Shown here piece after piece: positions 56,334-64,000 of a stretch of 64,000 nt of DNA; the stretch's first letter is position 1, and every line of letters begins with the position of its first letter. Source of the DNA: Leifsonia sp052114085 (GTDB taxonomy: Bacteria > Actinomycetota > Actinomycetes > Actinomycetales > Microbacteriaceae); NCBI RefSeq assembly GCF_052114085.1, contig NZ_JBFREB010000001.1, positions 3,348,001 to 3,412,000 on the forward strand, written 5' to 3'. Both the position numbers and the translations under genes were made by a program. The notes below the pieces were generated by a model that was not told the origin of the DNA, ran no database searches, and saw nothing but the letters and a program-made list of their open reading frames with translations.

Positions 56334-56935
56334 GAGAGCGCCTCCTTGGCGCGTCCGAGGGCCTCGTAGATGCGCGCATCCAGCCACCCGGTCGGCAGTT
56401 CGCCGATCGCGTCGCCGCGTGCGAGCGCCGGGTCGGCGACCAGGCGCAGCTCCTCGCCGACGAGACCCGCCTGGCGGAGGGCCGCGACGTCGTCCGGGTG
56501 CAGGCGCACGGCCGGCACCGCGCCGGCGTCCACAGCAGACACCACGCGCTCGACGGCGGCACGAGCGGCACTCAGACGGTCCTCCAGCGCGACGCCGACA
56601 ACCGCGGTCGCCAGCGCGAACGCCGCATCGACGAGCGCCGTCTCCGCCTCGGCCAAGACGGGAACGGTCGCCTCGCGCAGTTCGATCGCCGCGCCCCGGA
56701 GGGCCGACGCCAGCACAGCGGCACGGTCGGCCGTCTCGGCGCTCTCCGCGGCACGCGCATCCTCCGCGTCCACGAGCCAGCGCGCCTGCTCCTCCGCAGC
56801 GGCGCGCCGCCCCTCGGCGAACCCGGCAGCGAACCCGCGGGAGCGAGCGGACGCCATCGCGGCGCGCTCGTGCTCCGTCGAGGTGACAACCGGGACGGCG
56901 AGTGGCTCGAAGGCGAGCGCGGCGTCACTCGACAT
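56330..56935 (-). CDS. fliH: Flagellar export ATPase regulator FliH
   Basis: 201 residues. The Ala/Glu-rich helix with RSRGFAAGFAEGRRAAAEEQ near 30 carries the GxxxG-like repeats found in FliH; the C-terminal domain has VVSAVDAGAVPAVRLHPDDV and LRLVADPALARGDA, matching the FliH/HrpE fold. It binds FliI as a dimer. The start overlaps the fliG end by 11 bases. Confidence 0.9.
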   Translation of the reverse strand: MSSDAALAFEPLAVPVVTSTEHERAAMASARSRGFAAGFAEGRRAAAEEQARWLVDAEDARAAESAETADRAAVLASALRGAAIELREATVPVLAEAETALVDAAFALATAVVGVALEDRLSAARAAVERVVSAVDAGAVPAVRLHPDDVAALRQAGLVGEELRLVADPALARGDAIGELPTGWLDARIYEALGRAKEALS

Positions 56936-57935
56936 ACGCGTCCTCGTCCCCGCGCTGCACGGTGATCGCGCCGGTCGCCTCCAGGTCGCGGATCGCGCGG
57001 ACGATCTCCGCGCGCGCATCCTCGACCTGCGAGACGCGGACCGGGCCCAGGATGCGCACCTCGTCCTCGAGGATCTCGCGGTTGCGCTCCGACAGGTTGG
57101 TCGTGATGATCTCGGTGACTGCCGGCGCGGCTCCCTTCATGGCGACGGCCAGCACGGCCGCATCCACGCCCCGCAGAACCTGCTGCACGTCGCGCGCCTC
57201 CAGCCGGACGATGTCGTCGAAGGTCAGCATGCGCGAGCGCACCTCTTCGGCGAGCTGCGGGTCGCGCTGCTCCAGCGCCTCCAGCAGTGCCTTCTCGGTG
57301 GCGGCATCGGAACGGTTGATGATGTCGACGAGCGGCTGCACTCCCCCGACGGCGTCGGAGGACGTCCGCGACGAGACGACCGCACTCGCGCGCTGCTTCA
57401 GCGTCTCAGCGACGACGCGCACGGCGTCCGGGCTGGGCGAGCCCATCGTCGCGATGGCGTGCGCGACCTCGGTCCGGGCGACATCGTCGAGCCCGGAGAG
57501 GATGCGCGACGCGTGATCCGCCCGCAGGTGTGCGAGCACGAGGGCGCTGGTCTGCGGCAGCTCACCGGCGAGGAGCATCTGCACGTGTGCCGGCTCGACC
57601 GCATCCAGGAACTCGAACTGCTTCCCCGCGAGGTTGGATGCGACACGATTGAGCACGCCGGTGGCGCGCTCGGCACCGAACGACGCCTCCAGCAGCCCGA
57701 CGGCGATGTCCCGTCCGCCGCGCGCCGTCACGGTGCCCCGGGTGGCCAGGTCGTGGAACTCGCTCAGCGCCTTCTCGGCGACACCGGGATCCACCCGCCG
57801 CAACCGCAGGATCTCCGCGGTGATCTCGTCGGCCTCCTCGTCGGAGAACTGCTTCATCACCTGGGCCGCGCGCTGCTGATCCATGTTCATCAGCACCACG
57901 GCGACCTTCTGCGCGCCGCTCAGAGCCGTGCTCAT
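56925..57935 (-). CDS. fliG: Flagellar rotor protein FliG
   Basis: 336 residues, standard length. The N-terminal FliF-binding domain starts SGAQKVAVVLMNMDQQRAAQ; the middle domain has LLAGELPQTSALVLAHLRAD in place of the usual EHPQ region; the C-terminal torque domain has MLTFDDIVRLEARDVQQVLR near 230 and the charged helix ERNREILEDEVRILGPVR near 285. It connects the C-ring to the stator. The ATG overlaps the fliF stop (ATGA). Confidence 0.97.
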   Translation of the reverse strand: MSTALSGAQKVAVVLMNMDQQRAAQVMKQFSDEEADEITAEILRLRRVDPGVAEKALSEFHDLATRGTVTARGGRDIAVGLLEASFGAERATGVLNRVASNLAGKQFEFLDAVEPAHVQMLLAGELPQTSALVLAHLRADHASRILSGLDDVARTEVAHAIATMGSPSPDAVRVVAETLKQRASAVVSSRTSSDAVGGVQPLVDIINRSDAATEKALLEALEQRDPQLAEEVRSRMLTFDDIVRLEARDVQQVLRGVDAAVLAVAMKGAAPAVTEIITTNLSERNREILEDEVRILGPVRVSQVEDARAEIVRAIRDLEATGAITVQRGDEDAYVE

Positions 57936-59533
57936 ACGCCCGCCTTGTCATCCATGAGGCTGCGGAGGAACTCCGCGGTCCGCTGCGGATCGCGCTCGGC
58001 GAGCGCCTCGATGTCGGCCTTCCGCCGGTCCGCCGCCAGCTCCTCCGGGTCCGCGGGGAGATCGGGCAGCGGGTCCAGCTGCATCGGCACCGTCGGTGCC
58101 GCCTGCTCGAGCGCGATGGGGAAGCCCCCGGCACCCAGGGCGAGCGTGGCCGTGTCGTCGGCGAGCTCATCCAGCTCGGCCGCACGGCGGCGGCTCCGGC
58201 GGAACAGGATGAACGCGATGATCGCCGCGGCGACGATGGCGGCCGCGATGACGGAGGTGCGGATGATGCTGGTCAGCTGATCCGCGGCTGCCGCATCCTT
58301 CGTCTCCTGCAGGGCCTTGGCCGCCTCGGTGGCGCCCGCCTTGCTGAACGGCACCATCTCGACGCTCACCGAGTCGCCGCGCTTGATGTCGATGCCGGCC
58401 GCAGCGTTCACCAGGCTGCGGACCTCGTTGGCGCTCACCCCGCCGACCGCGTCCGAGTTGAGTGCGACCGAGACGGTCTGCCGGTTGATGGCGCCCGCGG
58501 GGATGGTGCGCTGCTCGGTGACCTTGTCGACCGCGTTGTCCTTCGTGCTCGACTCGGAGTTGAAGGTGCCGTTGCCGGTTCCGCCGTTCGGGACGGCGAT
58601 ATTGTCCGGCCCCAGTACGCCGGCGCTGCCTCCGCCGGATCCCGAGTAGGTCTCCTTCTGCGTGGTCTCGCTCAGGGAGGGCGCGTCGGTGGGGGCCGTG
58701 AACGACTCCTCGGTGCGCTGGGCGCTCTCGCTGCTCACGTCCGCAGCGACAGCGACGGTCGCATTGCCGACGCCGACGACCTTGTCGAGCATCTCCTGAA
58801 CCGCCGACTTGACGCGGGTCTCGTAGTCGCTGGCCTGCTTGTCCGCTCCCCCGGTCGCTCCGCCGCCCACCGTGCTCAGCACCGTGCCGTCGGCATCGAC
58901 GACGGCGACATCCGTCGGCTTCATGCCGGCCACCGCCGCGCTCGTCAGGTGGACGATGGCCTGGACCTGGTCCGCGCTGAGGGTGACGCCGTTCTGCGTC
59001 TCGACGAAGACGGACGCGGTCGGGTCCTTCTTCTCGGCTGCGAACACCGTCTCCTCGGGGATCGCCAGGCGCACCGATGCGGTCTTGACACCTTTCATGG
59101 CGCCGATGGTGTTGCCGAGCTCCCCCTCCATCGCGCGCTTGTAGGTGACGTTCTGCTGGAACTCCGACGACGTGACGCCCATTTTGTCGAGCAGGGAGTA
59201 CCCGCCGGTGGAGGTGGCGGGCAACCCGGCCGACGCGGCCTTCAGTCGCTCGTCGTAGACCTTCTCCTGCGGGACGAGGATGGTGGCGCCGCCGTCCGTG
59301 AGTTGGTACGGCACCCCGTCCGTGCGGAGCTGGTCCACGATCGATGAGGCGTCCGACGCGGCGACGCCCGAGAACAGCGGCGTGTACGACGGCTGGGACG
59401 CCCACAGGGCGATCCCGGTCGCGCCGAGGGCGATCACGGCGACACCGATGAGCGCGATGACCCGCTGGGCCACGCTGAAGCCGCGGATCGTGTCCCCGAG
59501 CCGCCGAAAGAAACTGGTTACCTGCTGAGGCAT
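57932..59533 (-). CDS. fliF: Flagellar MS-ring protein FliF
   Basis: 533 residues. First membrane helix about 22-42 (QRVIALIGVAVIALGATGIAL), YscJ/FliF ring-building motifs including LLDKMGVTSSEFQQNVTYKR near 115 and VRLAIPEETVF near 150, a Ser/Gly-rich insert around 290-320, and a second helix near 425-445 followed by a basic/acidic cytoplasmic tail that binds FliG. It is the base of the rotor and export apparatus. It overlaps fliE by TGATG and fliG by ATGA. Confidence 0.97.
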   Translation of the reverse strand: MPQQVTSFFRRLGDTIRGFSVAQRVIALIGVAVIALGATGIALWASQPSYTPLFSGVAASDASSIVDQLRTDGVPYQLTDGGATILVPQEKVYDERLKAASAGLPATSTGGYSLLDKMGVTSSEFQQNVTYKRAMEGELGNTIGAMKGVKTASVRLAIPEETVFAAEKKDPTASVFVETQNGVTLSADQVQAIVHLTSAAVAGMKPTDVAVVDADGTVLSTVGGGATGGADKQASDYETRVKSAVQEMLDKVVGVGNATVAVAADVSSESAQRTEESFTAPTDAPSLSETTQKETYSGSGGGSAGVLGPDNIAVPNGGTGNGTFNSESSTKDNAVDKVTEQRTIPAGAINRQTVSVALNSDAVGGVSANEVRSLVNAAAGIDIKRGDSVSVEMVPFSKAGATEAAKALQETKDAAAADQLTSIIRTSVIAAAIVAAAIIAFILFRRSRRRAAELDELADDTATLALGAGGFPIALEQAAPTVPMQLDPLPDLPADPEELAADRRKADIEALAERDPQRTAEFLRSLMDDKAGV

Positions 59534-59838
59534 CAGGCCTGCATCCGCATGATCTCGTTGAAGGCGTCGACCGCCTTGTTGCGGACGCCGGCGACGAGCT
59601 CCATCGTCACCTGTGCGCGCGTGGACGCGAGGGTGGCGTTATGGATGTCGTCCAGGTTTCCCGTGACGGCCTGGATGGCCAGCTGGTCGCTGGTGCCCTG
59701 CAGCTGCTGCAGGTTGTCGACGGCACTGGTGAGCGCGTTCCCGAAGGCCGCTCCCCCGGTTCCGTTCGTCGCGGAGGTCGCGGTGACCGCAGGGTTCGCG
59801 GTGACGCCGGAGAGGGCGCCGATGGCGGGGATGGGCAT
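59533..59838 (-). CDS. fliE: MS-ring/rod junction protein FliE
   Basis: 101 residues. The conserved C-terminal helix has GNLDDIHNATLASTRAQVTM and AGVRNKAVDAFNEIMRMQ, the FliE signature; the N-terminal half is Ala/Thr/Gly-rich. FliE links the MS ring to the FlgB rod segment. Start ATG 59838 overlaps the flgC stop by one base. Confidence 0.95.
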   Translation of the reverse strand: MPIPAIGALSGVTANPAVTATSATNGTGGAAFGNALTSAVDNLQQLQGTSDQLAIQAVTGNLDDIHNATLASTRAQVTMELVAGVRNKAVDAFNEIMRMQA

Positions 59839-60230
59839 CAGTTCCTCCCGATCTGCAGAGCGGCCTGGTAGGTCTCCTTGGCTCGGTCGACGACGCCGGC
59901 GTTCGCCTGGTAGCCGCGCTGGGCCATGATCAGCGCGCCCATCTGGGTCGACAGGTCGATGTCCGGGTAGCGCACGTAGCCCTTCGCGTCCGCGACGGGA
60001 TTGTCGGGCTCGTACACCAGCCGGCCCTCGGCACTGCCGTAGGCGGCGCCCTCGACGTAGACGCCCGAGGTGCCCTGCCCTTCCTGCGCGACGATGTAGC
60101 GGGCCTGGAAGGCGGCGCCGTCGGTCGGCTTCGCGGTGTTGATGTTGGCGAGGTTGTCCGAGATGGCGTCCAGCCACTTGCGGTGCAGCGTCAGGCCGGT
60201 TCCGGCGATCCCGATGGCGTCGAAGGTCAC
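59838..60230 (-). CDS. flgC: Proximal rod protein FlgC
   Basis: 130 residues from GTG 60230 with GGAG about eight bases upstream. The rod N-terminal motif is LHRKWLDAISDNLANINTAK and the C-terminal helix has QMGALIMAQRGYQANAGVVD, both typical of FlgC. It is exported without a signal peptide and forms the rod with FlgB. It lies 29 bases after flgB. Confidence 0.95.
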   Translation of the reverse strand: MTFDAIGIAGTGLTLHRKWLDAISDNLANINTAKPTDGAAFQARYIVAQEGQGTSGVYVEGAAYGSAEGRLVYEPDNPVADAKGYVRYPDIDLSTQMGALIMAQRGYQANAGVVDRAKETYQAALQIGRN

Positions 60231-60259
60231 GTCATGCTCCTTGAGGTCGTATCCGTGGC

Positions 60260-60601
60260 TCAGATGGTCTTCAAAGCGGCGCGGATGGCGGAGAACTGGT
60301 TACCGGCGGCCTGCGTGGCGAACTGGAAGCGCAGCACGGTGTCGACGTTCGAGAGCGTCTCGGTGTCGAGGTTCACGTTGTTGCCGTCGAGGCGCGTCGG
60401 CTCCAGGGAGCGGGCGGTGGTCGCTGTGGTGTGGCCGTCGTGGTCGGCGACCGACGCGGCCAGGGCATCCTCGAACGAGACACGCTCCGCGGTGTAACCG
60501 GGCGTATTGACGTTGGCGATGTTGTTCGCGATGGCACGTTGGCGCGCCGCGAGGCCGTCGAGGGCGCTCGCAAGGGCGGCACTGGTCACGGATTCGAGCA
60601 C
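60260..60601 (-). CDS. flgB: Proximal rod protein FlgB
   Basis: 113 residues from GTG 60601, chosen because AGGAG lies nine bases upstream. A more distant start at 60631 would add ten residues that do not match the family. Rod motif LAARQRAIANNIANVNTPGY near 18 and the C-terminal helix RFQFATQAAGNQFSAIRAAL are typical. First gene of the twelve-gene rod/MS-ring/export/hook operon, which starts from a TAAC-N15-GCCGATAG promoter about 70 bases upstream. Confidence 0.95.
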   Translation of the reverse strand: MLESVTSAALASALDGLAARQRAIANNIANVNTPGYTAERVSFEDALAASVADHDGHTTATTARSLEPTRLDGNNVNLDTETLSNVDTVLRFQFATQAAGNQFSAIRAALKTI

Positions 60602-60669
60602 AGCTGCACTCCTGGGTCGAGGGCGGCCCATCCGTGGCCAGTCGATGAGCGATCCGTGCTCAGGAAGAG

Positions 60670-60696
60670 CTATCGGCCGTTGCTGCCCCGCCGTTA
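60670..60696 (-). promoter_or_regulatory. Sigma-28-type promoter of the flgB-flgE operon
   Basis: Minus-strand TAAC (60696-60693), 15-base spacer, GCCGATAG (60677-60670). Predicted start near 60663, giving a leader of about 60 bases to flgB. Both boxes and the spacer length are the same as in the three other flagellar promoters of the window. Confidence 0.88.
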
Positions 60697-60706
60697 GTCC
60701 CCGGTT

Positions 60707-61105
60707 CTACTTCGTGATCGTCGCGTCGCAGGTGGCCTTCGCTCCGGCCTCGCCCTGCTTCACCGCGAGGACAACCTTGCTGGAGGGTGAGCTGATGAGG
60801 CAATGGGCGATCCCACCCTCCGTCGGGGTGACAGTCAGCGCGCGGTCGTGCAGCACAGTGGCCGTCAGGCTCCAGGTCGGCGTGCCGGGCTGGTCCACCT
60901 GGCCGAGCGCACCGTCGGCCGGAGTGTTGTGCGTGTACTCCACGGACTTCACGTCGCCGCCGTCCACCCACGCCGAGTAGACGATGGAGACTCGATGCTC
61001 TCCGTCGTCGCGTGCGGCGCCGTCGGAGGGGGCTGTGCACCCCGTGAGGGCAAGGACGGTCACGCCGGCGAAAGTGGCGATCGGGACGAGGAATTTCAGG
61101 TGCAT
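60707..61105 (-). CDS. Putative lipoprotein of unknown function
   Basis: 132 residues. The N-terminus is a type II signal peptide: MHLKFLVPIATFAGVTVLAL followed by the lipobox LTGC, with Cys near residue 23. The mature part is small, polar and beta-rich with two more Cys, VYSAWVDGGDVKSVEYTHN and GIAHCLISSP; it resembles small actinobacterial lipoproteins with a single Ig-like sandwich, but no family is certain. It ends just before the flgB promoter and is not part of that operon. Confidence 0.75.
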   Translation of the reverse strand: MHLKFLVPIATFAGVTVLALTGCTAPSDGAARDDGEHRVSIVYSAWVDGGDVKSVEYTHNTPADGALGQVDQPGTPTWSLTATVLHDRALTVTPTEGGIAHCLISSPSSKVVLAVKQGEAGAKATCDATITK

Positions 61106-61160
61106 GGATGGAGCCTGTCAGCGCGGAGGCGGCGCCCGCGTCATCCGATCGGCCGAAACA

Positions 61161-61227
61161 GATCACCCACTGGTGTGATCCTGGACCACCAAGTGGCGCT
61201 AAATCACTACGTTTGGCGTCGCCACTT
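61161..61227. repeat. Two adjacent hairpins between unknown genes
   Basis: First inverted repeat GATCAC/GTGATC at 61161-61180; second AAGTGGCG (61191-61198) / CGCCACTT (61220-61227) around a 21-base loop containing CTAAATCACTACG and TTTGGCG. The sequence TGGCGCTAAATC resembles the core of the 40-bp hairpin arrays and may be a diverged copy. They can terminate the Cys/Gly-rich gene (stop at 61244) and lie upstream of the lipoprotein start. Confidence 0.5.
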
Positions 61228-61243
61228 TGACGCCTTCTCGCCT

Positions 61244-61672
61244 TCAACACGCGATCGTTCCCCATCGAATGTCCCCGTGAAGGAAAACGACTGTCTGGCC
61301 TTCGCCCGACCAGTGCTCGATCCATGTCGGAGCGCCATGCTCATCCGTGAAGCGTGGCTCGCCTATCGCAACGGCCGCTGCGGAGTCCTCCGAGGTGGAC
61401 CACGCCGGGACGCAGCCCCCACCTCCGTCGCCGCCGCAGCCGCACCCTTCGAACGCGACGCGAGCGCCCTTGCGGACGAGCTTCAGCGCGTCAGTTTGGG
61501 TGAGGTCGGCTTTCACTCGCTGGACGAGGATTCCCTCGGGGGTAAAGAGCTCACCGTCGCGATTGAACGTGCCTGGGCGTACCTGGTTCCGTTTGCCGCG
61601 CGGCGCGACGGCGGCGGATTCAGCCGTCTCGTCGGAATCGCGGTTGAGTTTGCGTTTACGGGGCTTGGGCAT
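61244..61672 (-). CDS. Unknown protein with a Gly/Cys cluster
   Basis: 142 residues, not recognised. The first 30 are very basic (MPKPRKRKLNRDSDE). A striking Cys/Gly stretch, FEGCGCGGDGGGGCVPAW near 75-90, contains three Cys in ten residues; a fourth Cys is the last residue. The remaining part is soluble, with TWIEHWSGEGQTVVFLHGD. The Cys cluster might bind metal or be a modified segment; this is speculative. It is part of a leftward run of unknown genes with a 75-base gap to the TPR gene. Confidence 0.5.
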   Translation of the reverse strand: MPKPRKRKLNRDSDETAESAAVAPRGKRNQVRPGTFNRDGELFTPEGILVQRVKADLTQTDALKLVRKGARVAFEGCGCGGDGGGGCVPAWSTSEDSAAAVAIGEPRFTDEHGAPTWIEHWSGEGQTVVFLHGDIRWGTIAC

Positions 61673-61747
61673 GGTCCGATCCTGTTCGAGTCGATGAGGT
61701 ACCTAGCAATGCGTCCGGCCGGTCACCGGTGCCTATGAGGGCACGCA

Positions 61748-62614
61748 TCATTGCCGATCGAGGTCTGTCCCCGGTATCGACATCCTGCGGATGTAGTCCC
61801 AGTCCCAATGTCGCAACGCTTCACGAAAGTAGAGCGAGGCCTCGTCACACCGCCCGATTCGGTTAAGTCCGACCGCGAGCGGCGCGTAGCACCAATCGTC
61901 ACCGAGTTGGGCTCCTGCGCGGGCGACGCCGATTGCCTCCATCGTCCGCTCGTGGTCAAGCAGAAACGTTGCATATTCGACGCGCCCTCGAGACGAACCG
62001 GCCTCGATCGCAGCGAGAAAATGGTTTTCTGCGGACTCGGACTGGCCCTCGCGTATATCGAGCAGGGCAAGATCCAAGTTGGCTCGGCTCTCACCGGCCG
62101 CGACAGTGCGTTCCAACGCTCGACGCGCCTCCAAGAGTCGTCGATTGTGGATAAGAACATCCGAGTATTGCCACTCTGCGCTCGAGTCGAGACTGACGGC
62201 ACGCGCGAGCATCAGATCGGCTTGTGCCCAACGATCGTCGGAGATGTACAGCAGTCCGAGGTTGACGAGCGTTTCGACGTCCGAGGGGTCATTTTCGAGG
62301 GCTGATAGATAGTCAGTCTCCGCAAGCTCGGGCTCTCCGATGGCATCGTACGAATACCCACGGTTTGCCACGGACTCCGGCGAGTACCGCATTGCTCGCG
62401 AGAACGACTCGATGGCCTCCTGATGCTTTCCAAGCGCGGCTTGAACGACTCCAAGATTGTGGTCCAGACTCTCACTGCGGCCACCCGCCCGGGCGGCTCG
62501 AAGGAGAAGAGACTCGCTCAGTTCGACTTCTCCGCGCTGAAATGCGTCTTCGGCTTCGTCCTCTAATCGCCGGCCGCGCTCATCCGGTTCTGCATAGCCT
62601 TTAGTCATCCGCAT
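61748..62614 (-). CDS. Tetratricopeptide-repeat protein
   Basis: 288 residues made of TPR units: SLDHNLGVVQAALGKHQEAI near 50, YSYDAIGEPELAETDYLSAL near 90, ETLVNLGLLYISDDRWAQAD near 115, and further degenerate repeats to about 265 (LALLDIREGQSESAENHFLA). No signal peptide or enzymatic domain. TPR proteins are protein-interaction scaffolds. The coding sequence looks less GC-rich than the flagellar genes. Gaps of 57-75 bases separate it from unknown genes on both sides, all leftward. Confidence 0.82.
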   Translation of the reverse strand: MRMTKGYAEPDERGRRLEDEAEDAFQRGEVELSESLLLRAARAGGRSESLDHNLGVVQAALGKHQEAIESFSRAMRYSPESVANRGYSYDAIGEPELAETDYLSALENDPSDVETLVNLGLLYISDDRWAQADLMLARAVSLDSSAEWQYSDVLIHNRRLLEARRALERTVAAGESRANLDLALLDIREGQSESAENHFLAAIEAGSSRGRVEYATFLLDHERTMEAIGVARAGAQLGDDWCYAPLAVGLNRIGRCDEASLYFREALRHWDWDYIRRMSIPGTDLDRQ

Positions 62615-62671
62615 CAGCCGTCGTGTATCCGACGCTCGCCAAGTAGCGTTGGAGGCTTTCTCCGCCGCGGT

Positions 62672-63127
62672 TCACCTGATGACGCCTTCGCGTAGGCCTG
62701 TGTGGTACGCCGAGGCGATGCTGTCAGGAAATCCGACTTCCGGCGGGAGGTCCACCTGATAGGTCGCTTCCTCACGGCCGTCAGTCACGCTCACAACAGC
62801 GCGAGTCGCGGATACCCGCGCGACATAGCTATATCGGAGCTTCGGTCCCATGGTTTCCAGCACGACGGAGTAGGCCCATAGCTCGTATAAGAACTCCTCC
62901 CACCCGTCGTCAGCATCGCTCGTGTCACCCTCTTGCCACCCTGTCGGAGCGACGACGTCCACCTGCACCTGGGTGGTCGGCAGCACAACCAATGAAGCAG
63001 TCGACACCGGGCGAGTGGCGGCGATACGCACGAACTCGGGTTCGCGCGAAATCTCCACCACGTGACGCCCCACCTCTCCTGGAGGTTCTTCCGCGAGGCG
63101 GTTCAACACGTCGATGAATGGATCCAT
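62672..63127 (-). CDS. Unknown protein, about 151 residues
   Basis: Not recognised. Starting at ATG 63127 (MDPFIDVLNRLAEEPPGE) there is AGGGAA nine bases upstream; ATG 63136 and 63181 are alternatives. Soluble, acidic, probably alpha/beta: VVVLPTT-like strand LVVLPTTQVQVDVVAPTGW and the Trp/Glu stretch WEEFLYELWAYSVVLETMG. No membrane segment or known motif. It lies between the TPR gene and a partial gene at the edge. Confidence 0.55.
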   Translation of the reverse strand: MDPFIDVLNRLAEEPPGEVGRHVVEISREPEFVRIAATRPVSTASLVVLPTTQVQVDVVAPTGWQEGDTSDADDGWEEFLYELWAYSVVLETMGPKLRYSYVARVSATRAVVSVTDGREEATYQVDLPPEVGFPDSIASAYHTGLREGVIR

Positions 63128-63162
63128 GGCACTCATTTCCCTGAGGTTTCGCCTAAAGAGGA

Positions 63163-64000
63163 CTATGCCCATGAGCGCCAACTGGAGCGTATTCGGTCAT
63201 TGTCACCGAGGGTGTTGAGAAATTCGGTGGTCCACGGGCCCCACTTGCGATAGCGCCCAAAGTCGCCCCGCCGTTCCACAACCACGACGCCGAACTCGCC
63301 GGCGAGCTGCAGGAATCCGAGCGCTTCGTCGAAAGGCATCCGAAGCGGCTTAACTCTTCCGGACGCGAGGCTGCTCTCGATCTCCAGACGCGCGGTCCCG
63401 CCCTCCTCAAACACGCGGATGCTCGCGCCGGTCGGCTCGGTTCCCGCGAACTCAACGCTCGGCTCGAGTGCACCTGTCCTCTCGCGAGATGCGATGACGA
63501 CCGACGCACCGAATACACCTGCGACTGCCGAGGCGATGTCTTGCAGCCGGGGCGACAGCGAGGCAGCGATGTCGTGCTTCACGGTGCGACCCGACGGTGA
63601 GGGCACCTCAGAAGCGCCTGCCTGGCCAGAGGCAGGTAACTGTGACCGGAACTCAGCCCACGGGTCATCTGTCCTTGCGATACCTCCGGCGAGCGGAACA
63701 ATCGCCAGAGTCTTGCCGAATGCTTCCAGCATTGCCAAAAGTGGCTCAACCGTTGGGACGTGTCGGAAGAGAGCGTCGAAATCCGGGGTACCATCCAATT
63801 TCGAGTACCGACGCTCATAACCCGTGAGCCGATCGCGCGGGTCGCACGCCGCCATCAAGAGGTCACGAAGGGCCGCGTCGCCCCCGAACCGACCATAGGC
63901 GCCAGCTGTCGGAGTTGAATCGATACTGAGCTCCGGGATGCCGCTCTCCCGGGGAAACATTGCTCTGACGACAAGCGGTTGCAACTCATGCGGGCACCAG
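63163..64000 (-). CDS. Unknown protein, 5' end beyond the window
   Basis: At least 279 residues; the frame is open to the right edge (WCPHELQPLVVRAMFP at the edge end), so the TTG at 63984 need not be the start. Soluble, no membrane segments. A beta-rich second half has ASVVIASRERTG and EFGVVVVERRGDF, ending RSSWRSWA. No family recognised. The gene lies 35 bases before the next unknown gene. Codons look less GC-biased than those of the flagellar genes. Confidence 0.55.
   Translation of the reverse strand, partial: WCPHELQPLVVRAMFPRESGIPELSIDSTPTAGAYGRFGGDAALRDLLMAACDPRDRLTGYERRYSKLDGTPDFDALFRHVPTVEPLLAMLEAFGKTLAIVPLAGGIARTDDPWAEFRSQLPASGQAGASEVPSPSGRTVKHDIAASLSPRLQDIASAVAGVFGASVVIASRERTGALEPSVEFAGTEPTGASIRVFEEGGTARLEIESSLASGRVKPLRMPFDEALGFLQLAGEFGVVVVERRGDFGRYRKWGPWTTEFLNTLGDNDRIRSSWRSWA

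Overview
The window comes from a high-GC Gram-positive bacterium, most likely a motile member of the Actinomycetota close to Microbacteriaceae (Leifsonia or Microbacterium-like). This is inferred from very high GC, pervasive ATGA/GTGA start-stop overlaps, frequent GTG starts, a class C sortase with an LPXTG pilin, and a Gram-positive flagellar gene set without P- and L-ring genes. No rRNA, tRNA, insertion sequence, phage integrase or CRISPR array was seen, and no gap without a gene is longer than about 225 bases.

Layout. Positions 1-5218: a divergent carbohydrate-acid catabolic locus (class I aldolase and FGGY kinase leftward; DeoR regulator, four-carbon-acid-sugar kinase and class II aldolase rightward). 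5262-12529: a heterodimeric ABC exporter with split catalytic motifs, coupled to a GH84 hexosaminidase, then a Stealth-family sugar-phosphate transferase. 12653-18513: a metallophosphoesterase, a GH2 beta-mannosidase-like enzyme and two Gfo/Idh/MocA oxidoreductases. 18589-19692: two unknown genes, the second a membrane protein. 19751-23901: a compact sortase-assembled pilus locus (pilin, class C sortase, signal peptidase I, small membrane protein). 24126-37000: housekeeping and accessory genes (SDR, HAD phosphatase, several small proteins, a 949-residue membrane protein with a lipase-like motif, TMEM175-like channel, two-component system, MFS exporter with TetR regulator, isochorismatase-like hydrolase).

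36967-60601 is a nearly complete flagellar gene cluster in four transcription units: fliO-P-Q-R-flhB-flhA-(degenerate FlhF-like)-csrA leftward; fliM-fliN leftward; flbD-motA-motB rightward; and flgB-flgC-fliE-fliF-G-H-I-J-(NlpC/P60)-fliK-flgD-flgE leftward. Each unit begins with the same promoter-like element, TAAC-N15-GCCGATAG, matching the sigma-28/FliA consensus in sequence and spacing. Two lie back-to-back between fliM and flbD. This is the best-supported regulatory finding here. A SUMF1-like gene, a GH51 arabinofuranosidase and a UPF0014 permease are interspersed. Filament, hook-associated, chemotaxis, fliA, flhG and fliW genes are not in the window.

60707-64000: a lipoprotein and a run of leftward unknown genes (Cys/Gly-rich protein, TPR protein, two orphans) that look less GC-rich; the last runs off the right edge.

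Unexplained DNA structure includes two arrays of a 40-41 bp periodic hairpin repeat (core ATTTGGCGCAAAT), both at ends of convergent genes; a 65-bp direct tandem duplication; a second dispersed repeat (CCGAGTTGCGACA...CCACTCG) found once as a terminator-like hairpin after flgE and once inside a coding sequence; and several perfect operator-like palindromes.
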